A DNA stretch of 32,173 nucleotides from Cruorifilaria tuberocauda (Eukaryota; Nematoda; Chromadorea; Rhabditida; Onchocercidae): positions 1-32,173 of the forward strand of contig JABVXU010000604.1 of the NCBI GenBank assembly GCA_013365365.1, in the 5' to 3' direction. The position numbers and the translations under genes are program-made. Shown piece by piece: positions 10,795 through 22,692 of the stretch. The notes below the pieces were generated by a model, which saw only the letters and a program-made list of their open reading frames with translations, made no database searches and had not been told where the DNA came from. The first letter of the stretch is position 1, and each line of letters begins with the position of its first letter.

Positions 10795-11142
10795 TTTGTA
10801 AAAAATGAGCAAAAAGAATGAAAACAAGAAGGGAAAAAATTAGAGAGATCATTTCAAAAAGTATTTTTTTCTTTTAGACTATTTGCGCATTTGTCGTACC
10901 TGTGATACCTGTCCGACTCATTTTTTAGTTTCATTGGATTTATTTATATTTTAAATATATTCAATCTTTAAAAGCTACAATACTAGCTTAAAAGTTTACA
11001 ATCCTAGCCTAAAAGCTATAATTCATTTTTACGAAAAAAGAAAATACATAGACCTATATATTACTTTAAAACGATTTAAATTTAATTATTTCGTTATCAT
11101 TTGAATAAAAAGCAATGAAAATTAAATTTAATCAATTATTTT

Positions 11143-11535
11143 GATTTCAAGTTAACAGACCTTAAACTCACAGATTTCAAGTTAACAGATTTTAAGCTAA
11201 CAGATTTCAAGCTAACAGACTTCAAGTTAACAGATTTTAACCTAACAGATTTCAAGTTAACAGATTTTAAGCTAACAGATTTCAAGCTTACAGACTTCAA
11301 GCTAACAGACTTCAAGTTAACAGATTTTGAGCTAACAGAATTCAAGTTAGCAGATTTTAAGCGCTAATAGATTTCAAGTTAACAGATTTTAAGCTAACAG
11401 ATTTTAACCTACAGATTTTAAGCTAACAGATTTCAAGCTAACAGACTTCAATTAACAGATTTTAAGCTAAGCTAGATTTTAATCTAACAGATTTTAAGCC
11501 AACAGATTTCAAGCTTACAGATTTCAAGCTAACAG
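11143..11535. repeat. 15-bp minisatellite, about 26 copies
   Basis: The unit alternates between AACAGATTTCAAGTT and AACAGATTTTAAGCT variants. On the minus strand the array translates to repeated NLKSV/SLKSV pentapeptides over 69 residues before breaking. The open frame follows from the unit length (15 = 5 codons), and frame-breaking indels near 11360, 11410, 11450 and 11470 argue against a real protein. Confidence 0.93.
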
Positions 11536-11749
11536 TTGAAAAAAAGAAAACAGGAATGAAAATATTCGCTGTTGGGAAAATGAAAATGTTCGATTCAAAT
11601 TTACACATCTTCACTGATATGAGAATGATTTGGCTATTGATTTCTTTCTTTTCCCTCTCTCTCTTTGCTTCCCTATATTTTTCTCAGCTAGACAATAATT
11701 ATCGCTAAGCATTTATTCCATCACCGATCGTATTTCTTTTTCATTCCTG

Positions 11750-12420
11750 TAGAAATGAAGCACACCTTTCCGTAACATACCTTTTCATGTTCTAATTCAA
11801 TCCTTAAATCAGGGACTAATTAATTAGCAGATACCGGAAGATTGATAATTTATACCTGAAAATCTATGATGACACTGTTTTTCCTTTTTCGTCCAGCAGA
11901 AAGGAAGCATAACATACCTTTCCATATTCTAATTCAATCCTTAAATCAGGTTTCCATGTTCTAATTCAATTCTTAACTCAGGTTTTCATGTTCTAATTCA
12001 ATCCTTAAATCAGGGACTAATTAATTAGCAGATACCGGAAGATTGATAATTGATGTTTGAAAATCACTATGATACTGTTTTTCCTTTTTCGTCCAGTAGA
12101 AATGAAGCATAACATACCTTTCCATGTTCTAATTCAATCCTTAAATCAGGTTTCCATGTTCTAATTCAATCCTTAAATCAGGGACTAATTAATTAGCAAA
12201 TACTGGAAGATTGATAATTAATTAATTAGTAAATACTGGGAGACTGATAATTGATGTTTGAAAATCACTATGATACTGTTTTTCTTTTTTCATCAAGTAG
12301 AAATGAAGCATACCTTTCCATGTTCTAATTTAATTCTCAAATCAAAGATTAATTAACAAATATTGAAAGATTGGTAATTTATACCTGAAATTCTCTGATG
12401 ATATGGTTTTTTCAAATATC
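11750..12420. repeat. Tandem repeat array, about 150-200 bp unit, four copies
   Basis: Each unit contains CATGTTCTAATTCAATCCTT and AAATCAGG, then GACTAATTAATTAGCA, ATACCGGAAGATTGATAAT, a CTGTTTTTCCTTTTTCGTCC block and a GTAGAAATGAAGCATA block. Copies run at about 11750-11895, 11896-12096, 12097-12295 and 12296-12420. The second and third contain internal reiterations of the 34-bp TTCTAATTCAATCCTTAAATC portion. Confidence 0.85.
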
Positions 12421-12869
12421 TGATTGTTGAATTAAATCAGAAATCCGAAGAGAAAGTTGATAATGAGTAAAAAAAAAGTATAAATTTAGTGCATGAATTA
12501 ATTTAAGTAGCTTATTCAAAGAAATCAATTATCAATCTTATCATATCATCTCTGTAAATTAAAAGATTTAACTATTATAAGATAGAAGAATGGAAATCTT
12601 ATCAATTTCTTTTCCACTTATTAACTTTTAAAATATGATAAAAAAATCAGGCATTATTTAATGAGAAATTCAGAGGTCAATTTAAATTAAACTAAATCTA
12701 GATATAATAAATAGAGGTCAATTTAAATTAAACTAATTCGATTTTTATTTTTATATTTCCAAATTTTTATATTTCCACTTCTTATTTAATATATATTTCT
12801 ATTAATTACTATCACTTAATTTTTATTAATTATTATCGTTTAATTAAGCGATCAAAAATTTTCAAACAG

Positions 12870-13177
12870 TAAAAGACATTATTAAAGATTTTCAAAATTC
12901 AAGCATAAATGATCAATCTTCCGTATTTCTGTTTGCCGGATATATGGAGGGAAGGTCAATCGAATTTTGCGAATATTCATTGTTCTTTCGTTTGATGATT
13001 TGGTATTCATGTTCCTCAATTCATCTTAAGTGGAAGGCTTATAAGAATTCATTTCACGGCTTTTTCTCGACTGATAATTTTGCTGATGAAGAAGATTTAT
13101 GCATCTGTCGTGATTTCATGATCCAATTTATGGATTCTAAAAAAAAAGAATCAATCCTGAAATGTTGGCTATTCTAA
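12870..13177 (+). CDS. Possible orphan exon, unrecognised protein
   Basis: After an acceptor-like CAAACAG the frame is open for about 102 codons to a TAA at 13175-13177. It includes FLFAGYMEGRSIEFCEYSLF, IHLKWKAYKNSFHGFFSTDN and DEEDLCICRDFMIQFM. Composition is less AT-rich than the surroundings, and the residue mix (Cys, Trp, Asp/Glu) is not that of a simple repeat. I do not recognise the family and found no phase-matched upstream exon. It could be the 3' end of a gene, a pseudogene piece, or chance. Confidence 0.25.
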
Positions 13178-13302
13178 TATTTTATCAATCTGTATCATAC
13201 TATCAGTATTTTATCAATTCTATCAATCTCCATCAAGAAATGATACCCCGAAATTCAAAAAGAATAAGTTTTACGGAAGCTGGAAAACTTTAATTCCGTA
13301 AA

Positions 13303-13555
13303 ATGAGCGACGTCAAAGGTGAATTCATTTAATAATTACCTACATGTATCATTTATGCATTTTCGTATCGAATTGATTTGCTTCTTAGAATAACTTCCTG
13401 AACTAATTTTACGGAGTATAAAACCTGTTTTGTTTTTTTCAAAAATTAATCAAACTTAAGAAATTCCTTTAATGAACACACGAACTACTAAAGGTGTGTT
13501 CGATGTCTTCGCTTCCAAATATGAACCTGAACTACCGAAACATACTTCATCTTAA
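13303..13555 (+). CDS. Possible two-exon small protein (36 residues), unknown
   Basis: ATG 13303 opens MSDVK and reaches a GT at 13319. An AAG acceptor at 13458-13460 resumes in phase 1, giving residues that include TKGVFDVFASKYEPELPKH, then a stop at 13555. Exons are 13303-13318 and 13461-13555 with a 142-nt intron. The second exon has clearly protein-like codon content. Against it: the first exon is very short, the donor (GTGAAT) is weak, and I recognise no family. The downstream frame could instead belong to a longer gene whose other exons I missed. Confidence 0.28.
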
Positions 13556-14820
13556 GTGGAGCCATGCAAATTAATTAATTAATCTAGTTAAGAAACCAGT
13601 TAATTATTAAAATTAATAAAAATATCTTTCAGCTTCTTATCAGATTCAAAAACAAAGTATTGTTATATTCGCAGATAAATTCAGGAATCACGGTGCATCA
13701 AGGCCTTGATCAGTGGTAATTTCACGTTTTTTCCGGCAATCGTTCGTCAAAAGTCATCCTTAACTGGTAATTTGATACATCTCGTTTATATTTTTATGCG
13801 TACGTGTTTTAGTATTTTGTGGAAAGCAACGTTTATCAATATTTAATGATAAATGAACAAGCATTAATGACGTTATCAGACATTGTTGTTCATGATGAAA
13901 ATGAGCTTATGACCTTTTACAAGATGATAAAAAACCTAAAGCAGAATTGTTACGAATATATTCCAAGATGCACTGTTACGTATTAGGTGATAAGATGACG
14001 TATTCGAGTGATAAGGTGATTATCATATCATAGATGAATAAATCTTACACTGCTCTAAAACATATATTTCCTCATGATAAAACATACATTATATTGCATT
14101 CCAAATGTCATACTTTCTCGTTTAATAAATGACCGGTCAAAGGTCGAATAACCTCACCTCATGAATATAATCAGAAAGAAATGATGGCAAATGTTTTATT
14201 AATTCTATAGTATTCTCTTCATTTCACAATTATTTTATAGGGACTAAATATCTTAATTTATTTCAAAATACAATAACCAAAAATAAATATTAGAAAAAAA
14301 ATGAATCCAACAAGAAATTATCATTTCTTATCTTTTCAGTATCAAAATTTCACTGATAAAGTTTCATTCTTTCAACACTTTTATCGTTTCATTTCAATTT
14401 ATTAGAAACTTTGCAAGAAGATTTTTATCTTCATCTTCTTTTGAAATTAATTAATTAATGAAAAAAAAGACTGAAATGAATGCGACAGATCGAATTGTGT
14501 TTTTCCATGGAAAAAGGAATTCCATAAATTAAATTAAAGAATCTAAATTAAAGAATCTAACTTCAATTGATTTACTCAAATTTACCTCAATTGTACTACA
14601 TATCCTCAAGAAAAGAATAACTAAGCTAATGAATTCCCGAACAATAAAAAAACTTCACTTGCATTACTTATCATGAGGAGAAGAGTAATTAGGCTAATAA
14701 ATGAATTTTCGAGCAATAATAAAATTTAAAAATTTTAATATTTACCATTAAATTAGCCGCATTCTTTACAAATCTCAAATAAGCTTTAAAGCTTTATTGC
14801 TTTTTCTTCTGCAAACATGA

Positions 14821-15278
14821 TGATTTATTTGTGAAGCTTTCGCATGTTTAATAGTACTCCTCAATCGAAATTACTTATTGTTCAATCCTAAAAAATTTTA
14901 ATTTTAATATTTGCAATTTGCATTTTGCAAATTCATATTCGATAATTGGAAAACAGTTATTAAGTTATGCAAAAGTTATTCAATTTAGTAAAAGTTCAAA
15001 AAAAGTTAATTTAATTTTAATTTTCAACTAAATAATGACTCCAGACTTAATGATTTGTTTGTGAAATGTAAATATATATACTTTGGCATATTTAATAGTA
15101 TTCCTCAATCGAAATTACTTATTGTTCAATCCTAAAAAATTTTAATTTCAATATTTGCAATTGACACTTTACAAATTCGTATTCCATAACTGGAAAACCG
15201 TCATACAAAAGTTGTTCGATTGAGTAAAAATTTTTAAAAAGTTAGTTTAATTTCAATTTTCAATTCAATAACGAATGT
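14821..15278. repeat. Tandem duplication, about 235 bp, two copies
   Basis: Copy 1 starts at TGATTTATTTGTGAA (14821) and copy 2 at TGATTTGTTTGTGAA (15051). Both contain CCTCAATCGAAATTACTTAT and TGTTCAATCCTAAAAAATTT with scattered substitutions and indels. Confidence 0.88.
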
Positions 15279-15625
15279 ATTATGCTTAACTTATAGCATT
15301 ACGCTTAGAATTTGCAGGTGAAAAGAATCGATTTATTCAATTTCAAATTTAAATTTTTTGAGCGCGCAAATGGAATAGTGCTGCAACACGGTGAGCATTG
15401 TATGGGTTCTCTGTGGAATTTGAAGATTTTATTTGAAATTTCCGTAGGCGCTTCTTACGTGTAACGTTTGTTACTTTGTTACTTTATGGTGTTTGTTTGA
15501 AAGTTAAATTATACTTTTGTGATACTAACACGTAATGTTTACCTCTGAGAATTCTCCCGGTGGATAGAAACGATTTGTTGCTCCCTCTGGTATTGTACGA
15601 TAGAAGCATAATAATTATCGATTGA

Positions 15626-15946
15626 TATTGCTCCCTCCATGCAAGTGTTTTAAATCGATGATCCCCTCATTCTCTGTAAAATTATTTGATAAGGTTAATT
15701 TTATGCGCGTAAATTGTTTAGTTATTAGTGAAAATGATGTGAATTACTTCATATCTATGTTATTTATGTAGAGAAATGTGATCATATATTACTTCCTCCA
15801 TGTGACATTTTAAATTGATGATGACCTCTCATTCTCTGTAAAAATTGTTCGGTAAAGTTAATTTTATATGCTCAAGCTGTTATAGTTATTAGCGAAACTG
15901 ATATGAATTATTTTATTTCTATGTCATTTGTATAGAGAAATGTGAT
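15626..15946. repeat. Tandem duplication, about 160 bp, two copies, just upstream of the kinase gene
   Basis: Copies at about 15626-15784 and 15788-15946 share TCCCTCCATG-like, TTAAAT(C/T)GATGATC-like and CATTCTCTGTAAA blocks, a GTTAATTTTAT block, and an ATAGAGAAATGTGATC-like end. They sit 160-480 bp before the start codon and could carry duplicated promoter elements. Confidence 0.85.
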
Positions 15947-16103
15947 CTGATTTCTGAATTGAACATGTTTTATTGGATTTTCAATATATTTGCCTTAACC
16001 GAATTTCCATTATATTGTTGTAAAAATTGAAATATAGTATCAGTTTGATAATTAACAGAGAGATGAGAATGAGAAAATATCCTTATCTGAATTATTTAGA
16101 GAT

Positions 16104-19100
16104 ATGTCATTCGGAAGGGAACTAACCGAGCATGAAATTGCTGAACAACAGCAATCTAACATAAGTAATTTGGATGAGGATGATCAACAAACGCAGGCGC
16201 ATCAGACACCTGAGAATACAATGATAGTGGGGAATGAAAACGAAACAATCCGAACGCCTGAGAATACAGTGATAGTGGAAAATGGAAATGAAATAAGCGG
16301 GACACCTGATAGCCAAATGTTATCCGCAAGAATTACACAAATGCTTAATTCAGTTCACAAAAAACCGGTACTATATTTTTTGGTCGTTCAGAAGCTCCCA
16401 GTAATCCATATTGATTTTAGAAGATATTTAAGTAATAGCAGAATTTTAGGAGTTACCAATCAAGTTTCTATATGATGAAACTATAAAATGATTTAAAAGT
16501 TATTTGCTAATTTTTATATATAAAATATTACACAGCGAGGTAAAAGAAGTGAAGTTATGACTTTTTGAAATTTTTGTGTTTCATTCATCAGCAAGCAAGA
16601 ACAGCTGAGTTGTGTAATCCTAATCTTTTCTAGTTTTCCGTAATTCGAATCTTAATTTTTTTTACCATTAATTTTTTAAGGGAACTCCTGATTTCACCAG
16701 AGTATCGCATCATCGTACATGCCAGCAAACTGCTTGCCGTTTTCTGCGGTTCATAAATAAAGAACCTCCAAAGGGCCCTTTTTTCATAAGCTTTAAGAAA
16801 AGACCAGGTATATTTATCATATGATTAATTTCAATAGATATTGATCTAATACAACCAATTTGTTATGAAATCAAAATGCAAAATATATGGATAAATTAAA
16901 TGATCCTTAAGTGATTGAACACGTAAAAGGTTAGGAGAACGTTTACACCACGATTCTGCAATTCATTGTCTTCTTAAACAGTTATTGACATTTTTTGTAC
17001 AAAAGGATATTCTCTGCAGAAACATCTCGCAGCAGCTCTATTAGTTGACACAAGATACTTGAATAGTTTGAAGAATTTCTTGCCTTTACCATAAACAATT
17101 GATATAAACAGTTTTTAAACTTTAATCACTCATTTCTAAAGGTAGGTTCCACTTCCAGAAATAAATGAGTAATAATTTCTAAAAAACCCTGCGTTTAACC
17201 TTCAGGTTCATATTCTCTTATTCATTTCTCACTATTTGTGCAGTAAGAGTAGGTTTATATTGCTAGCGATATGGAATTTCATACAAAATATTTCATTATA
17301 GAAGTGATTGAGACAAATTATTATGATGAAAGGTGTCGCATGAGTTTCTTTGAACAAGCGTTCCTAAGTCCACGATGTATCGGAAAAGGTTCATTTGGTG
17401 AGGTAAGAAAAGCAAAATCATTATATAATAATTTTTCTTGAGTTGGTCTGAAAACGAGAGCGAATTTTTGAGCATCTTATTCAAAGAAAGCAAGTAACAG
17501 TAACAGCACAAAATGAATAACTGTTAATGTGATACGGGATTAGAAGCAGTATATTAAAATGTTTTAGATTTTTTCATTTATGAAAAATCGTCTAGTTCCT
17601 TATGAAGTTATACAAATTTGCAAAAGCAAAACAAAACGTCCGAAGTTAACATTAATCTTTTTAAATCATTCTCATTTGATTTTCAAAAATTTTTTGCAGG
17701 TTTTCAAAGCATTCAGTAAAGATGATAAGCGTTATTATGCTGTTAAAATTACCGTAGAACCATTTCACAGCCCAGCCGATCGTGAACTTAAGTTGAGAGA
17801 AGTTCAGAAGCATGAATTACTTCCAAAACATCCAAATCTTATTTCGTATGTGCGAGCATGGGAAGAATATGGTTTTTTATATATACAAACGGAATTATGT
17901 CAGTGCAGGTTTGGTTTTTTCGAATAAACAAATAGCAAGAAGTTGTAAAACTTACATCAATGTCATGAAATTACTTTCAGTCTCCTGGATTACAAGATGA
18001 AAGTAGGAATTATTCCCGAGAAGGATTTATGGTTTTTTTTCGGAGACATTGCATTGGTATGTACAGATAAATAATCTGAAATATTTATTTATCATGTTCT
18101 TAATTTAATAATTCTGATTGTTTTTTTCAATATCGATCTTGTTACTTCATATACAAAAATACAACTTTATTGAACGCCAGAGATTTTGGAGTTTTTTATC
18201 GATATTGGATTTATTTTTATAATTTAGAATTTTATTATTTCCTCAGGCAGTACGTTACTTGCATAGTCACGATCTTCTTCATCTGGATATTAAACCACAG
18301 AATATTATGCTTTCTTTTGACGGGATCTGCAAACTTGGTGATTTCTCACTAATTCTTGATCTACAAAAGGTACGATTTCGGTTTTCTTTTTTTAAATCGG
18401 ATATACTGTCTTGAATCCTTATTCAGTTTGTTAATTTACTTGCTTTTAAGGATTCAAAAGAGGAAGAAGGTGATGGTAAATATCTGGCACCTGAAGTCTT
18501 GCAGAAAGGAGCTCATAAACCAAGCGACATATTTTCTCTTGGAATGACAATGATTGATATTTGTACTGATCTTGAATTGCCCTCTACAGGAGAGCTTTGG
18601 CAGGGATTTCGGTGCAAAAAGATTTACCAAGAATATATCAAGGGCACGATTTATTTTCATCTTTCAGTTTTTTAAATCTTTTAATTATTTCTGTTTTTTA
18701 GGCACTTAATTATGGTTGATTTTAAAACCTCTATACTTGCAGATGTTCCACCTGCTTTGCTGAATGTCATTTTGCTTCTTCTAGAGACAGATCCTAGCAA
18801 AAGACCTACTGCTGAGGAAATCTGTTGTATTCCAATGTTAGCAAAATGCATCCGTGAACGTCAGGTATTATTTGTTAAGTTTTTGCCTAATTTTTGCATA
18901 TGTGTTTTATTTATTTGTATTATTTATATGTTGTTATTCAAATAGAGGCACTATTACATTAAATAATTTTTCAGTATAAATATCTTAAACATAATATGTG
19001 GTGGATACTATTGACAATTGCCTATTCTTCCCTCTTCGCATCTTCATGGATTGTACAACCGAGACGTAGCACAATGATGCATGCAGCTACTTATCTCAAA

Positions 19101-21331
19101 AGGATGCATTTATTTCATCGTCGGCGTTGTTGCGCATTCCGGCATATCTTTAGAGCTGTAAGGAATAAGAAACATATCTTTGATTTGCAAAATCATGTTT
19201 AATTGTCATATCGAACTATGCAATTGTTTCAAAGTTAAATTACATGCTAAGGCTATTTTTAATCGAACGTGAATGAGTGATAGTTTCAGACATCTGATGA
19301 GTCTCCGATGTTTAAAAATGGAATCATTCCTCGGGTCACTGATCCCTCGCGATTGGAACTAAAATTTGACGAAGACGACGAGGGTAATCTATAACTTCTG
19401 CTGAAAAATGTCAAATATCTAGTAAGAAACATCACCGCAGCGATTTTTTTCAATTTTTTTGATCAAAAAAATTACCGTGCATTAATAAATTCAAAATATA
19501 ATTTTCGATCTGATCAGTTTCTTTTATTATCACTTACGATTTCAGACTACAAATACGATGACACTGAAACTGATAACAGTGATAAAGTGGAGATGAGTCA
19601 AAATAAAAGTGAGGTTAAAGTAACGGAAACATCGGGAAAGGAAGAGCCACATTTCAGTGAAATTGAAGAAAATCCAAGGATGGATGTTGATGTCCCCTCT
19701 CCAAGTAGTGTGGAAAATGAATTCGAACGAAGTAATTTTTTTATTTTATTTGGCGTTTTCTATAAAAATTATTTTTCACACTGAATGTATCTTTTTTGCC
19801 AAACAATACTTCAGGTAATCTTGCTGAGGATACAAATGGCTTAACGAATTCATTTCGTAAAGAAGTTACTTTTTATCGACTTGGATCTCATCTTACACCT
19901 TTCGAAGAGTAAGTATCAGGTCTTTTTGACTTATATGCATTCTCACATTGATTGCTTTTTTACACTGCATGGGTATCTTTTTCTCCTATAAGCGAATTAG
20001 ATGAGTTTTTATGTCTAGTTCAATACTATTAACTCTCGTTTGGCAAACAATACAGTTTTGAGCATGAGATTTTCATGTTCTTAACCATCATTAAGAAATT
20101 CAGTGGAAATACTGGTTGCGAGATATTGGTAGATGATTTTTTCAGAACTGACTGCAGTAAATTACGTAAAGACTATACTTCAAGTGAAATGATTCCTGAC
20201 AAGGTGATTGCTTCATTCATTCCTTAATTCATTTTCTCGCTGTTACGTAATCTTGTTGTCTATTGATATTTTAATACTTCTCGCATGTTTAACTGAAGTT
20301 GCTATTTTCTTGGTTCAAAATTCATCAAATGTTTTTCCTTTCCAGACGGAGGAACTTGAACGAAAATTTGCAAAAATGAGAGAAATTATCGCTGCTTTTG
20401 ATGAAGATTATCAGGAAAGTATATCAGGAAATATTTCTGGTAAGAAATTATTTCATGCCATGCTAGGATTTAATTTTCTTTCACTACCTGGAAGTGAATT
20501 TAAAAGTTATTTTATGATTTCCTTGAATCAATATCAATTGTTTCAGTAAATTTTCCGAAAAAAAAATGAGGTTCGTAAGTATATATTGCTCCTTGTATAA
20601 CTCTGCTTTACAACATCTATCGAACAAGAACGTCGTATCATTCCCCAGATTTTGTCGTTGCTAGATTGTTATTTGGCAGCATCTCAGTGGTAATTTGACT
20701 CTTAACAAGTTTTCTTTTTTAGACGGACCAAAGTCTCTAGAGTCGCAATCATCAGACAAAGAAGAATCTCCTTTGCGTGATGGTTATACGACACCGCCAA
20801 ATAGTCGAACTTCATCCCTCGTATGCAAAAAACCATCACGAGGGCGATTTGAGGATTTGGCTGAGCAGAGACTACGTCATTACTATTGGTGGCAGCAGTC
20901 GCTTATATCACCTACCAGGGGAGCTCGTCAAGAAACAGTAGAAGCTGCAGGTGATATTTCTGAATGCTCTTGATGTTAACAATGCATTTTACTCTTCCTC
21001 TGATGTAATTTTTATTAGCAGTGAAATTTCTTGGTTGAAATATATATGTTCATTATTTAATATAGTTAGTTGACTTTTAGTATTCTGCATTTTAGCCTCA
21101 AGAAATGATACATCGCCAGAAGTACCATATGAAAAGCAGTTATCAGGATTAGAAGAGGGATTAGCCCAATCTTCTGGTGATCCTACTCGTCGAAGAGCTT
21201 GCTTTCATATGCCTGAACCATCACCACCAGCAAAGCGAGTTCAGACTGGTAATGAAGAGGGTACTGGTGATGCTGAGGATCAAATAGGTGATCCACAGCT
21301 CAAGAAATCAGGCAGAGATGCGAAAAATTAG
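16104..21331 (+). CDS. Myt1-type membrane-anchored Cdk1-inhibitory kinase, sixteen exons
   Basis: Exons: 16104-16367, 16681-16807, 17302-17402, 17700-17908, 17981-18056, 18247-18369, 18451-18611, 18702-18864, 18975-19157, 19290-19383, 19546-19731, 19815-19908, 20056-20203, 20346-20439, 20723-20950, 21096-21331. All phases agree, giving 828 residues. Kinase domain about 150-400: SFFEQAF, glycine loop IGKGSFGE (157-164), YAVK with Lys180, HLDIKPQN (271-278, catalytic Asp273), DFS (291-293, normally DFG), [11 protein letters not shown] (308-317) and the Myt1-like [15 protein letters not shown] hydrophobic helix, [20 protein letters not shown] (416-435), follows. Known: Myt1 phosphorylates Thr14/Tyr15 of Cdk1 and is anchored in ER/Golgi membranes by such a helix, holding cells or oocytes before mitosis or meiosis. 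The soluble Wee1 lacks this helix. The N-terminus has Thr-Pro sites at 35, 51, 67 and 90. The 360-residue tail is acidic with a possible coiled coil ([18 protein letters not shown]). An acceptor-like TTTAG four bases before ATG suggests SL trans-splicing. The exon 7 donor (18612) was chosen by phase and family length. Confidence 0.95.
16204..16312 (+). repeat. 48-bp coding repeat with Thr-Pro sites
   Basis: Within exon 1 of the kinase gene a 48-bp unit containing CCTGAGAATACA and TGATAGTGG recurs, with a partial third copy. It encodes [16 protein letters not shown] and TPDSQM spaced exactly 16 residues apart. The frame is kept and substitutions are mostly silent or conservative. Confidence 0.85.
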
Positions 21332-22692
21332 CAGTTTGTATGAGGAACAATTAGTAAATACTAAAACCAAACTTAGAAAAGCTGTATTTTTCTTCTCTGC
21401 TAATAAGATTTATAATTTTTGCAGTTAGAATTTTACTTTAAATGAATGTTTCCAGCTTAGAACTTCACCATGTAATTAAGAAAAAAGTTGAATATACAAC
21501 TAAAAAAATAGCTCCGTAAGCGAAAATGAGAGATATGAGGCAGGAAAATATTAGGACAAGTATGAAATACAAATTTTTTGAATCATACTTGCATATCAAC
21601 GATGTTATTTGCTCACCTCTCACTGATTGGTGCTAGCAATGGTCTTTTGTGTTCCAAACTCAAATTAATTTTATGAAATTGTTTGTTTTATAATGAAATT
21701 GTTTCGTTTGATAAAAATTTCTATCGTGAATATTTTTATAAGAATTGGTAGTTGGTAAATTTAGTTTGCATTATTTTCTGCAACAAATCATACGTTTATT
21801 CATGTTTGAAATTAATGTTTTTCTTGTAATTTCACGATAGAAATTCTTATTTAGCAAAGATTTAATTTCTTGTTTTTCTTTTATTATCTTTCACATTTTT
21901 AAAGATTTCAGTTATGGGGTTTTGTTTGAATGTATATGGCACTACTACGTGCGCATGATGAGTAAGGTTTTTATGCTATTTGATGCCACTTATATGTGTA
22001 AACGAATTCGTGAGAAAGTCAGTAAATTCTCGGTGTAGGTAGTTTAGCTTTTAAATTTGTCGCTGAGATTTTGCGTCAGTAAGCTAAATTTAATATTATG
22101 AGTTTGATTTAACCGCAGATCGTGTTTGAGATTCTTTGATTGAAATTTTGATCTTTTGCAGCAGATTGATACGTAATTAAGCGGCTTCATTTCTCATAAA
22201 AACAAATTTAATTCGTTTATGTTTTTCATCGGCGCGTGCATACTTTCTAACCATAATGGTTTTATCGCTTTCTTATGTTTAGAGTTCATTCAAATAGTTT
22301 ATTTGGATAAGAATGCTAGTGATCGTCAATTTAAGTCCTCATAAACTATTAACCCATCTGCATTTGTTGATTATAGTTTTACATCAATACAAGCTTTCCA
22401 GCGTTCTTATCCTCTTTACCCCAAACTGATAAATTTATCTGCTTTTATATTACTCCTAAATAAGATGAAGATTTTATCAGTTGTCTGGGATTTGCTTTTA
22501 ATTCTTAAAAAGTTTCGTTGGTTTGACAGTATTTTATCACCCTCATTTCATTTCACTTTGTTATTTATTTTTGTTTACACATAACGATTACTCTAGTATT
22601 ATTTTCGCTCAGGTATTTTTTGATTTTTTTTTAAAATTCATCTAATTATAGTGTATGCTTGAGCCTTCGATCCAAGTTTTTTTTTTTTCTAG

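Larger units (their letters stand above)
9892..12869. other. Gene-poor repeat-rich region
   Basis: There is no supported exon here. Apart from the repeats listed separately, the sequence is AT-rich with many TTATCA/TGATAA words. Small repeats include (GAAAT)5 at 10071-10095 and (AAT)n at 10741-10791. A minus-strand ATG near 10919 opens a short Thr/Gly peptide, but its possible donors do not match the phase of the synaptotagmin-like exon 1. Confidence 0.6.
13556..16103. other. Upstream region of the Myt1-type kinase gene
   Basis: No convincing exon was found. It is AT-rich with two local duplications (14821-15278 and 15626-15946). A GC-richer stretch near 15300-15560 probably belongs to the promoter region of the kinase gene. 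An ATTATTTAG acceptor lies four bases before the kinase ATG. Confidence 0.5.

Noticed and set aside
10874..10930. Minus-strand ATG with MSRTGITG as first exon of the synaptotagmin-like gene
   Set aside because: Both available donors leave phase 1, while the next exon needs phase 0; joining gives an early stop.
11136..11345. Minus-strand repetitive ORF (NLKSV/SLKSV)
   Set aside because: It is produced by the 15-bp minisatellite, and indels elsewhere in the array break the frame.
13663..13800. Exon-like block after TTCGCAG at 13663-13673
   Set aside because: All three frames stop within about 15 codons, and no domain is visible.
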